From: Rhodospirillaceae bacterium UBA3470
GTDB lineage: Bacteria > Pseudomonadota > Alphaproteobacteria > Rhodospirillales > Casp-alpha2
Reading direction: 5' to 3'
Length of the DNA: 8,361 nt
Assembly (NCBI GenBank): GCA_002378125.1
Contig: DFRF01000030.1
Location: 1 to 8,361, forward strand
The first letter of the stretch is position 1; each line of letters starts with the position of its first letter. This document shows positions 1 through 6,428 of this stretch, piece after piece. A program made the translations under genes and the position numbers. The notes below the pieces were generated by a model, which was not told the DNA's origin, made no database searches, and worked only from the letters and a program-made list of their open reading frames with translations.

Positions 1-140
1 CTGCTATTTCCAAGTCCATGCTTGCGTAACATAGGCATAGTAATGAACACGATCAAACCTATCTACGGCTGGAGAATTCGGACGGCGTAAGATACATTTG
101 TTTCATCGAAATTCAGTTCGACTTTACTTCGGCAATCGCT

Positions 141-920
141 ATGGCACATATACTGAGCCCCGTGTACCTTGTCGGCGCCGGTCCAGGTGACCCCGATCTT
201 TTGACGGTGAAAGCCTACCGTTTGTTCCGCGAGGCCGATGTAGTTGTCTATGACAAACTCGTCTCGCCGGCGATCATGGACCTGATACCGCCTGGTACTA
301 CCCGCATCTTCGCTGGCAAGCAGGCACGCAATCATCACATGCCCCAGGAAGACATCAACGAGCTATTGGTGGACCTCGCCATGACCGGGCGAAAGATTTT
401 ACGGCTAAAGGGCGGAGACCCATTTGTTTTCGGCCGCGGCGCGGAAGAATCTCTGCATCTCGCCAAACATGGGGTTCCCTTTGAAATAGTCCCCGGGATC
501 ACCTCTTCGACCGGCTGTACCGCTTATGCAGGCATTCCGTTGACGCATCGTCACCTTGCCCACAGCGTGCGGTTTGTCACCGGGCATACAAAGGATACCG
601 ACGGACTGAAGTTAAAGTGGGAGAGCCTCGCAGATCCAGATACCACCCTCGTGATCTACATGGGCCTCATCAACATTCGTGAGATCACAGAACAACTGAT
701 GGCCCATGGGCTTGATGCCGAAACGCCCGCTGCTGCCATCAATCACGGGACGCGCCCAGAGCAACGGGTTCTGAGCACAACGCTAAAGTGCTTGGCAGAA
801 GACATATCGACAGCGCAAATCACAGGTGCCACTCTATTGGTTATCGGGCAAGTCGTAGGCTTGGCTGACCAACTAGCTTGGTTCCCAAAGGCGGCAATTC
901 CCGACGCGCAGGCCAAGTAA
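141..920 (+). CDS. cobA: Uroporphyrinogen-III C-methyltransferase (SUMT)
   Basis: SUMT uses two S-adenosylmethionine molecules to methylate uroporphyrinogen III at C2 and C7, giving precorrin-2, the cytoplasmic branch point to siroheme and cobalamin. The 259 residues fit the free-standing enzyme, not the longer CysG fusion. Visible tetrapyrrole-methylase motifs in order: VGAGPGDP (11-18) in the N-terminal glycine-rich loop, VVYDKLVSP (35-43), RLKGGDPFVFGRG (88-100), PGITSS (118-123), GIPLTHR (131-137), YMG (173-175), GTRPEQ (203-208) and TLLVIGQVV (231-239). The frame is open back to a stop at 27-29 but has no ATG, GTG or TTG before 141, which fixes the start. No clear Shine-Dalgarno sequence precedes it. 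No other siroheme or B12 gene is in view, so the end product it serves cannot be told. It converges on the scaffold gene with 8 bases between stop codons. Family assignment is very secure. Confidence 0.95.
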   Translation: MAHILSPVYLVGAGPGDPDLLTVKAYRLFREADVVVYDKLVSPAIMDLIPPGTTRIFAGKQARNHHMPQEDINELLVDLAMTGRKILRLKGGDPFVFGRGAEESLHLAKHGVPFEIVPGITSSTGCTAYAGIPLTHRHLAHSVRFVTGHTKDTDGLKLKWESLADPDTTLVIYMGLINIREITEQLMAHGLDAETPAAAINHGTRPEQRVLSTTLKCLAEDISTAQITGATLLVIGQVVGLADQLAWFPKAAIPDAQAK

Positions 921-928
921 TTCTCCGG

Positions 929-3900
929 CTACCCGGTGATCATCTCGCGGCCAAGTGCCCGCGACAGCAACATGTAAACCTTACCGACGTCGGCCGACAA
1001 GAACGTCGTTCGCAACATACTCTCTTGGTCAAGATTTGCTAGATCCTTCAGTAGGCCGCTGAAATCATTGAGGTAGCGGGTAACATACTCGCGGAATTCC
1101 GCATCCCGCTGGTACTTATCACGCACGATATTGAGTTTCGCTTTTTCCCGGAACCCCAACATCTTTCGGACAAATATACCGGTTTCGCCCTTGCTGAAGC
1201 GACGCAATTCGTCTTCGCTAATCGTCGTTTCGAGCACGCGGTTCATGTCTACCGCAAGCGACTCCAACTGTTCGTTTACAAAGGTCGCCTGCTCCATGAA
1301 ATCAGAAACTGCCGCCTGGCCGCGACGCTCTTTCAGAAGCTCGACGAGCGCACTAGCCTCGTTGATAACTTCACGCATATCGCGAGTCTGCCCTTCCAAA
1401 AGTCTACCCGCTTCTTCGGCGCTCTTTGCGGCCGTTGCCATGGATACTGTATGAGAGCGCATATGCTGATCCCACGCAGCCACCTTCTTCAGTGCCGCTT
1501 CAGTCGTCGAGCTGAGCTCGCTAGAGCGTCGGGTGATCTCACCACCCATTGCCTCCATACCTTGCTCGGCGCGCTGGTAGGTGGCATTCATATCATACAT
1601 TTGGCGGTGGACGGACTCGGCCATTCCCTCGAGCCGGCTTGAGATATGCTCCACAGTCATGTCCGTCTCTTGAGTTTGCTTACGGAACGAATCAATGGCC
1701 GTGTGTAGTCGCGCCGAACTTGTATCGACAGCGACACTGGCCTCCGCTGCATTCTCCGAGAGGGCCTCCCCAACCTTCCGAATGCGCAACGTCGCCTCGT
1801 CCGTCGCGTTGTTCAGTAAGGACGTGCGATGCTGAAAGTCTTCAGCAGCATCCTCAAGCTGGCCCGCGGCCCGTTTTGACGCATCGTCAAGATCTTGCGC
1901 ATGACGATGGAGGTCGTGCCCCACCTCTCGCAAGCTTCCAACCGTGCGGCCGGACATGAGCTCAAGTTCTTCGTACTGACGCTCCAAATCCTTTGCTAAC
2001 TTGTCCACTTGACCAGAGAGGTTTTCTGACGTCGCCGTCGCCTCCTCGGAATGCTGATGCAGCGCGTTGGTGACCAAAGTGACTAATTGGGCTGCCCGTT
2101 GTGCGCTGTTCGCCAATTCATGGGTGCGCCCGGTCAAGCTATCCCCGACCTTACTCAGTTGCGCGCCCGCTTCGGTCGATGCGGTCCGTAACCCGGTCGA
2201 TTGCTGGTTCAGGGTATCAGCAAAAGACTGCACGTGGGTTGATGCAGTATTGTAGGCTTCGGTCAGATCCGCGGAACTTCGGCGAAGCATGTTGCCGACA
2301 TCATCGAAACGGTTGCGCGCGTGATCAAGAGATGATTCAAATTCCGTGATATGGCCCCTCAACGATTGCGAGATGCCCTCCAAGTTCGCGGCGGCGCGAC
2401 CAGACGAATGCGTAGCTAACTCGACATTCTCGCGCATGCTTGCGGTCACATCGGTTATATGATTTTGCGCCGCTTCAGCGGTGGCGCTCGACCCATCCTT
2501 AGCGGACGACACCATCTCCAAAATGCGGTTGGCGGCATTGTCTGTAACCTTGTCGATCTCCTGGGTCACCGTATTAGAAACATTTCGAATGCGCCCAATC
2601 GACGACGTCGCCGTCTCGCTAGCTTCTATGCGAGCATTGCCCGAAATCTCCCGTATCTGCGCCAACGTTGCTTCGCTGACATCACCCATTTCTTCCTTTG
2701 CCCGAGCGACCACGCAGGCTAATTCCTCTTCGGTGAACGCGCGCAAGTATCCAACCTCTTCTCGTGCCTGAGCGCTAACGTCGTTGATTTTCGTTTCAAC
2801 AAATACTGCGGTAGATTCCAAATTCTTCCGCCCATCGCTCAGCGCGTTCGAAACTAAGCCGACGCGACGCTCAGCATTTCCAGCGACAGATGCCAGTTCT
2901 TCGGCGGATACCTTTAGCCCTTCGCCAGCCGCGCCCAATTCATCTGTGGTCCGTTCGGTTAACGTGTCAAGTTCCATGGATCGGCGCATGAACATGTCAG
3001 CCAGAGACTCCATCTCGCTCTTTGCTTGATCGGTCGCCGCGTTCAGGGATTCGGATTGTTTAACCATGACCTCCGTCATCCGCGACAACAATTGCACACT
3101 CTTGTCAGCAGCGTCGGTAAGGTTCCTCGATTGCGCGTCGAATGTATTACCCGTTCGTAAAAACTCATCAACGACCAAAGTGCCATTTTCGCTAAGCGAA
3201 TTTGCACTGGCTCTCATTAGTTCAACCATGTCGTGGATCCGGCCGGCCGCATCATTAGAAGACGAAATTAATTCGGTCAGCGTCTCTTGAACATGGTTAT
3301 TCACGACGCCCAGTCGACTTTCGACTTTTACAGTCGCCGTATCAAGATCGGCGACGCGCTCACGCATGACCTTTCCAGTATTGACTAACATAGTTTCTGC
3401 TCGCGAGGACAAACCAGTCAACTGGCCAGCCTGAGTTTCCAAGATCGAGGCCACTCGTTCCACTTCGCTTGCAGAAGCCCCAACCGCAAGGCTCAGCTCC
3501 CGGGAATTGCTGGCGACACTCTGGCCCAAGTTATCGAGACGCTCTACCGCTTGATCAGAAACCATCGTGATCGCCTCTAATTGATCCTTGAAGGTGGCTG
3601 CGGCTTCATTACCTTGCGCGGACGCATTGAGGACCTGCGTGTGAGCACTCGCTAGTGCGTCCGTTACGGCGGCGAGTTCCCGACTTCCTTTATCGACGGC
3701 GTGGTTAACAGACTCACTTCCCCGCAGAAGAATTTCAGTCACGCCCGTCAAGCTCGCTCCAGCCTTATCAGCTTCGTTATCCAAATCCTCTGATTTCTCG
3801 TGTAGCGTCCGGCTCACCGCTTCAATGCGTGCCACACTCTGCTGTGACACATCATCGATGCGGCCTACCTGGGTCGCCAGTCGATCTCCAGTTTCACTCA

Positions 3901-5353
3901 GCCGTGCCGACGCTTGCGCGGCGATATCAGTCATCTGCTGAGAACGCTCATTGAGGCCGTCGCCGACACGAGAAACCTCCGCAAGAACACGCTCCGCAAT
4001 CATCTGAAGCAAATGCGACCCTCGCTCTAAGCCATCGCCAAAGTCGTTGACTTTCGCTTCCGCCTGATCGGCGATCTTGCTCATATCCCTCGCCTGCTCA
4101 CGAAGAGATTCTCGTCCAGCGGCCGCAAGGGCGGTCGCCCGTTCCGATGAGGTTTCCAGATTGCGCGCTTGTTCGCTAAACGATTCCGATGCAGCACGAA
4201 TGGTGGCGTTCGCCCTTTCCCCGCTTTCAAGCAAGGTTGCGGCATGCGTCGTCACTTGATCCAGATGCTCGGCCTGGGCGCTCAATTGGGTGCGCATTCG
4301 ATCCATCTTCGTAGCGGAGCGCTCGGTTTGAGCAGACATGTTTTGAGCATGGTACTGCAGCATTTCTGCTCCCAGGGATACGCGTCGGATTGCATCTTCC
4401 GAGGTTTCGATCAAGGCATTCGAACTATCCTTTAGAGTTTGATCCGCCTCCGACGCTGTAGCCGCGATATCGGTCGTTAGGGATTCAAGCTGCTCGCGTC
4501 TAAGATCCAGACGCTCCGCTGACTCGACGCTCTTCTTTTCCGTATAGTCCGCTGTCTGCGTCAATTCCTCCGCGCGTTCACCAAGACGTTGAACGTATTC
4601 CTCGGCCCGCGCTGTGGCTCGATCCGCGGATGCCGTCAACTCCCTGGCCCGTTGTTCCAAGACATCGCCTACTCCTTGCGCGCGATCAGCGGCTTCGCTG
4701 GTCATACGCTGCATATCCTCGGTCTGACGGCGCAATGCATCCGAGACCGCATGGGAACGCAGGTCTGCATCCTCCGAAACTTGGGCTAATTCCAAAGAAC
4801 GTCGCCGAATTTGAGAGCTAATGGCTTCGCCGCGTCGGGCGGCATCTTCCGAGGCATTCGTAAGATCGCGGGCCTGTCTGCGCAGATTATCGGTAATTTC
4901 ATTGATCCGTGTCTGGGCACGATCGGACGGATAGATTAATTGTCGCATATGCCATCGCAGCATCTCCGTCTCTTGAGCTAGTTGGCGCCCGCGCTCAAAA
5001 AACGCCACCACCATCCAGAGTAACGACAATGGTGTCAGTATGCCAACCACAACGCCGAGTATTTCATGGGGCAGAAATTGGACGAGGTTTTCCCAACCCA
5101 TTTGGTTTTCAATAAATGTGTATGATGCCCACAACCAGAGTACGGACAAGGTAACGCCACCAATAGACGCCAACCGATAACGCAGATGGAACGGCCGCTG
5201 CCAATCTTCAAGTTTTAGTTCTTCGCGAGCCCCCGAAACCGGTGGCATGGGCGTCGGGTCACCATCTAGACGGCGATCGGGCGCATAGCAATCCCGGAGT
5301 GGCTCGTCATCGGGATTCGTGAGATGTCCGATTTCCTTAATCCGGTCAGCCAT
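929..5353 (-). CDS. Giant membrane-anchored coiled-coil polar scaffold, TipN/GPR-like
   Basis: The protein has 1,474 residues. Residues 1-58 are polar and proline-rich. Two membrane segments follow (about 62-80 and 98-118), with basic residues before the first and after the second, so both ends should be cytoplasmic. Residues ~150-1315 are almost entirely helical repeats rich in Ala, Ser, Glu, Arg and Leu. Residues ~1338-1474 form a separate domain ending in a stretch with FREYVTRYLNDF and ADVGKVYMLLSRALGRE. Two N-terminal membrane helices, a very long coiled coil and a C-terminal domain of this type match my recollection of Caulobacter TipN and the rhizobial GPR/RgsE pole proteins, which organise the new or growing pole; this is not an alignment result. 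ATG at 5353 is preferred because GGAG (5362-5365) lies 8 bases upstream. An in-frame GTG at 5359 would be only 2 bases from it. There is no HAMP or chemoreceptor hairpin motif. Gene certain, function inferred. Confidence 0.72.
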   Translation of the reverse strand: MADRIKEIGHLTNPDDEPLRDCYAPDRRLDGDPTPMPPVSGAREELKLEDWQRPFHLRYRLASIGGVTLSVLWLWASYTFIENQMGWENLVQFLPHEILGVVVGILTPLSLLWMVVAFFERGRQLAQETEMLRWHMRQLIYPSDRAQTRINEITDNLRRQARDLTNASEDAARRGEAISSQIRRRSLELAQVSEDADLRSHAVSDALRRQTEDMQRMTSEAADRAQGVGDVLEQRARELTASADRATARAEEYVQRLGERAEELTQTADYTEKKSVESAERLDLRREQLESLTTDIAATASEADQTLKDSSNALIETSEDAIRRVSLGAEMLQYHAQNMSAQTERSATKMDRMRTQLSAQAEHLDQVTTHAATLLESGERANATIRAASESFSEQARNLETSSERATALAAAGRESLREQARDMSKIADQAEAKVNDFGDGLERGSHLLQMIAERVLAEVSRVGDGLNERSQQMTDIAAQASARLSETGDRLATQVGRIDDVSQQSVARIEAVSRTLHEKSEDLDNEADKAGASLTGVTEILLRGSESVNHAVDKGSRELAAVTDALASAHTQVLNASAQGNEAAATFKDQLEAITMVSDQAVERLDNLGQSVASNSRELSLAVGASASEVERVASILETQAGQLTGLSSRAETMLVNTGKVMRERVADLDTATVKVESRLGVVNNHVQETLTELISSSNDAAGRIHDMVELMRASANSLSENGTLVVDEFLRTGNTFDAQSRNLTDAADKSVQLLSRMTEVMVKQSESLNAATDQAKSEMESLADMFMRRSMELDTLTERTTDELGAAGEGLKVSAEELASVAGNAERRVGLVSNALSDGRKNLESTAVFVETKINDVSAQAREEVGYLRAFTEEELACVVARAKEEMGDVSEATLAQIREISGNARIEASETATSSIGRIRNVSNTVTQEIDKVTDNAANRILEMVSSAKDGSSATAEAAQNHITDVTASMRENVELATHSSGRAAANLEGISQSLRGHITEFESSLDHARNRFDDVGNMLRRSSADLTEAYNTASTHVQSFADTLNQQSTGLRTASTEAGAQLSKVGDSLTGRTHELANSAQRAAQLVTLVTNALHQHSEEATATSENLSGQVDKLAKDLERQYEELELMSGRTVGSLREVGHDLHRHAQDLDDASKRAAGQLEDAAEDFQHRTSLLNNATDEATLRIRKVGEALSENAAEASVAVDTSSARLHTAIDSFRKQTQETDMTVEHISSRLEGMAESVHRQMYDMNATYQRAEQGMEAMGGEITRRSSELSSTTEAALKKVAAWDQHMRSHTVSMATAAKSAEEAGRLLEGQTRDMREVINEASALVELLKERRGQAAVSDFMEQATFVNEQLESLAVDMNRVLETTISEDELRRFSKGETGIFVRKMLGFREKAKLNIVRDKYQRDAEFREYVTRYLNDFSGLLKDLANLDQESMLRTTFLSADVGKVYMLLSRALGREMITG
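1409..2383 (-). repeat. Thirteen exactly phased 25-residue repeats (residues 991-1315)
   Basis: Anchors lie at 991, 1016, 1041, 1066, 1091, 1116, 1141, 1166, 1191, 1216, 1241, 1266 and 1291, every 25 residues without slippage. Unit starts include FDDVGNMLRRSSADL, LSKVGDSLTGRTHEL, LREVGHDLHRHAQDL and IRKVGEALSENAAEA. The array ends just before the linker to the C-terminal domain. Units resemble those of the earlier blocks more in pattern than in identity. Confidence 0.85.
2384..2788 (-). repeat. Block of 11-residue repeats (residues 856-990)
   Basis: The period changes from 25 to 11 residues here. Unit starts are at 856, 867, 878, 889, 900, 911, 922, 933, 944, 955, 966 and 977, for example INDVSAQAREE, LACVVARAKEE, IREISGNARIE, IRNVSNTVTQE, IDKVTDNAANR and ITDVTASMREN. 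Eleven-residue (hendecad) units are the type seen in apolipoprotein-like amphipathic helices and in slightly right-handed coiled coils. The 25-residue period resumes at 991 after a 14-residue step. Confidence 0.8.
2789..3538 (-). repeat. Ten exactly phased 25-residue repeats (residues 606-855)
   Basis: Hydrophobic anchors occur at residues 606, 631, 656, 681, 706, 731, 756, 781, 806 and 831 and run into 856, with no insertion or deletion over 250 residues. Units begin LDNLGQSVASNSREL, VERVASILETQAGQL, LVNTGKVMRERVADL, LSRMTEVMVKQSESL and VGLVSNALSDGRKNL. A 25-residue period equals seven helical turns (two heptads plus one 11-residue unit), so a regular helical rod or bundle is expected. Confidence 0.85.
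3602..4201 (-). repeat. Second 25-residue repeat block of the scaffold (residues 385-584)
   Basis: Eight units begin at residues 385, 410, 435, 460, 485, 510, 535 and 560. Examples of unit starts are VSRVGDGLNERSQQM, LSETGDRLATQVGRI, IEAVSRTLHEKSEDL and LTGVTEILLRGSESV. Units follow hydrophobic-x-x-Val/Thr-x-x-x-Leu. Between the first block and this one the register slips more than once (anchors at 325, 350 and 375 can be seen), and a 21-residue step separates it from the next block. Confidence 0.8.
4448..4897 (-). repeat. First 25-residue repeat block of the scaffold (residues 153-302)
   Basis: Repeat starts fall at residues 153, 178, 203, 228, 253 and 278, each 25 apart with no insertion. 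Typical units begin ISSQIRRRSLEL, VSDALRRQTEDM and VGDVLEQRAREL. The shared pattern is a hydrophobic residue, a Leu about seven positions on in later blocks or four on here, Arg/Gln, then Glu-Leu and a Ser/Ala-Glu-Asp/Arg-Ala segment. The period is protein-level; the DNA units are strongly diverged, so this is an old array, not a fresh tandem duplication. Confidence 0.8.
5000..5170 (-). other. Two-helix membrane anchor of the scaffold protein
   Basis: This encodes residues ~62-118 of the scaffold. Helix one (about 62-80) is LASIGGVTLSVLWLWASYTF-like. A short loop of about 17 residues containing Asn, Glu and Trp follows, then helix two (about 98-118), rich in Ile, Leu, Val and Phe. Helix two is followed directly by ERGRQ, a positive-inside signal. 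The anchor would tether the long helical part to the cytoplasmic face of the inner membrane. Boundaries are by eye. Confidence 0.75.
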
Positions 5354-5361
5354 TTTCACAT

Positions 5362-5365
5362 CTCC
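5362..5365 (-). promoter_or_regulatory. Ribosome binding site that sets the scaffold start
   Basis: On the minus strand GGAG is followed by eight bases and then the ATG at 5353. An in-frame GTG at 5359 would leave only two bases and is therefore unlikely. An ATG at 5361 (out of frame) is immediately followed by TGA. Confidence 0.6.
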
Positions 5366-5413
5366 ATATTCATACGCAAAGCGCGCCGCCCCGATATAAA
5401 GACCAAGATGACG

Positions 5414-5442
5414 AGCATACTATGCCACATATAGGGGGTAAA
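5414..5442 (-). promoter_or_regulatory. Possible promoter of the scaffold gene with an 11-base palindrome
   Basis: On the minus strand TTTACC (5437-5442) and TATGCT (5414-5419) are spaced by exactly 17 bases; each matches the sigma-70 consensus at four of six positions. This would give a leader of about 50 bases. GCATA-C-TATGC (5415-5425), a perfect inverted repeat with a one-base centre, overlaps the -10 element and could be an operator. In AT-rich DNA such matches also arise by chance. Confidence 0.3.
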
Positions 5443-5509
5443 TAACGTAACGACCCAAAATCTGGGGGTAATTTGAGAAATTAGAACTTTGTAGCGATTA
5501 ACTTCGAGA

Positions 5510-5752
5510 TCATAACGACAATTCACTAAGCGGCTTGCTGTCGCGGAATTCTCCAAACATATGATCTCGAACTTTTATTTTATCAAAAGATAGGGGTTCG
5601 ATACCGTTTAGAGCCCAAACCGCCATCTCGGATATTAGTTCTGTGTCCCTTACCTCGATAGCTATCTCGGGATGCAAATTCTTGCTTCCCGATGGATTAA
5701 AATATTTCTGATTACGAAACTTTATAGGATTGGAATCCGTATGATCGGTCAA
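5510..5752 (-). CDS. Doubtful small hypothetical protein (80 residues)
   Basis: An open frame of 80 codons starts at a TTG; no ATG or GTG lies upstream before an in-frame TGA, and no convincing ribosome binding site is present. The product would be soluble and acidic-to-neutral, with segments such as HPEIAIEVRDTELISEM and AVWALNGIEPLSF that look like ordinary protein. I recognise no family. It lies in the AT-richer stretch upstream of the scaffold gene, on the same strand. It may be the tail of a decayed gene whose 5' part is lost, or a chance frame. Its 3' end overlaps another short frame (5356-5556) with a hydrophobic stretch, which I do not annotate. Confidence 0.22.
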   Translation of the reverse strand: MTDHTDSNPIKFRNQKYFNPSGSKNLHPEIAIEVRDTELISEMAVWALNGIEPLSFDKIKVRDHMFGEFRDSKPLSELSL

Positions 5753-6190
5753 TCCATCAACAAAACCTATGGATCATAATTCCCACATAAGCCGCCATCA
5801 CGTTTGCATGGTGTATTTAGAGTCAAGCGGAGACGCTCGCATCAAGATAGATGCACACGTTCGGGTGCTGCAAACGAGGATTCGAACAAATTCTCAATCA
5901 TTGGGGCGCGTGCTCGCTGACATTGCCGTGACGTTTTAAAATCACGTTCACATCTCTGTCGTCATCGCGAATGTAACCCACTAGATCTCAAATCAACAAC
6001 CCGACGGATTACCGCTAAGGTCTGTCGCTCGGTGCATAAAGAAGGTTGGAGCAACGCCGGGGAATACCAACAATACTGGCAGCGTCATAACTTCATCAAC
6101 GCATCAAGCGCGCGAGAGTTCTTCATTCAGACTAAACCAGCCTACAATTCACTACCACCCTAGGTGTTTTCTGCGATCTGAGCGTTAGTT

Positions 6191-6428
6191 ATGCAGACAG
6201 AATCCTGCGGATCACGGGAACGCGTAAAGAAATTCTCGGAAGCCAATGCGCCGACCAGATTGATAACAAGTGCATACGGGACTCATTCACGGACCGTGTC
6301 TAAATGGTCTGCCGGCGCCAGCGACTTGTCGTGCCATGATCCGTTCCCAACCCATATCCACAGCATTGCGGTGTAGGACCATAACGGCATTTAGCACCGT
6401 GGTGTGATTTCGCAATCGACCGTCCTAC
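6191..6428 (+). pseudogene. Decayed IS481-like transposase, N-terminal remnant
   Basis: The frame 6191-6376 encodes 61 residues. ERVKKFSEANAPTRLIT followed by SAYGTHSRTVSKW aligns without gaps to the helix-turn-helix region typical of IS481-family transposases (pattern R-x-V-R-R ... A-x-x-[FY]-G-V-S-x-R-T-V-x-K-W). GASDLSCHDPFP then lies where the family has the G-x-x-G-L-x-D-R-S-S-R-P motif, but most key residues have changed. A further possible scrap in another frame (6387-6428, with a TGA inside) resembles the later helix-turn-helix ending in N-R-L-S. The DDE catalytic domain is absent, and the element stops at the 3' end of the reductase gene. The alignment is from memory of the family, not a search. 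No inverted repeats could be assigned. Confidence 0.5.

Larger units (their letters stand above)
5360..6190. other. Long gene-poor stretch between the scaffold gene and the transposase remnant
   Basis: About 830 bases without a convincing gene. The part next to the scaffold gene (about 5390-5760) is visibly richer in A and T than the flanking genes. Besides the doubtful 80-codon frame on the minus strand, the plus strand has a 56-codon frame, ATG 5769 to TAA 5939 (start MDHNSHISRHH), and an open frame from 5921 to a TAG at 6161-6163 whose first usable start is GTG at 6032 (VHKEGWSNAGEYQQYWQRHN). Neither has a good ribosome binding site or a recognisable family. No tRNA, terminator hairpin or tandem repeat was found. 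The stretch looks like degraded accessory DNA plus the scaffold gene's upstream control region. Confidence 0.5.

Noticed and set aside
63..338. A 91-codon minus-strand frame over the cobA start
   Set aside because: It is antisense to the conserved N-terminal motifs of cobA and shows no family resemblance.
929..5353. Reading the long coiled-coil protein as a methyl-accepting chemotaxis protein
   Set aside because: Ala/Glu/Ser-rich helices give a superficial likeness, but there is no periplasmic sensor domain, no HAMP domain and no conserved signalling hairpin. The 25-residue period also differs from the heptads of chemoreceptors.
5356..5556. A 66-codon minus-strand frame with a hydrophobic stretch, ending at the scaffold start
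   Set aside because: It has no ribosome binding site, covers the predicted promoter and leader of the scaffold gene, and its hydrophobicity follows from the AT-rich DNA.
5594..5607. GGTTCGATACC, resembling a tRNA T-arm
   Set aside because: The five bases on either side of the loop do not pair, and no anticodon or acceptor stem fits around it.
5879..5890. GGATTCGAAC (minus strand GTTCGAATCC), resembling a tRNA 3' end or integration site
   Set aside because: The flanking stem does not pair, there is no acceptor stem or CCA, and no integrase gene or second copy of the sequence is in the window.
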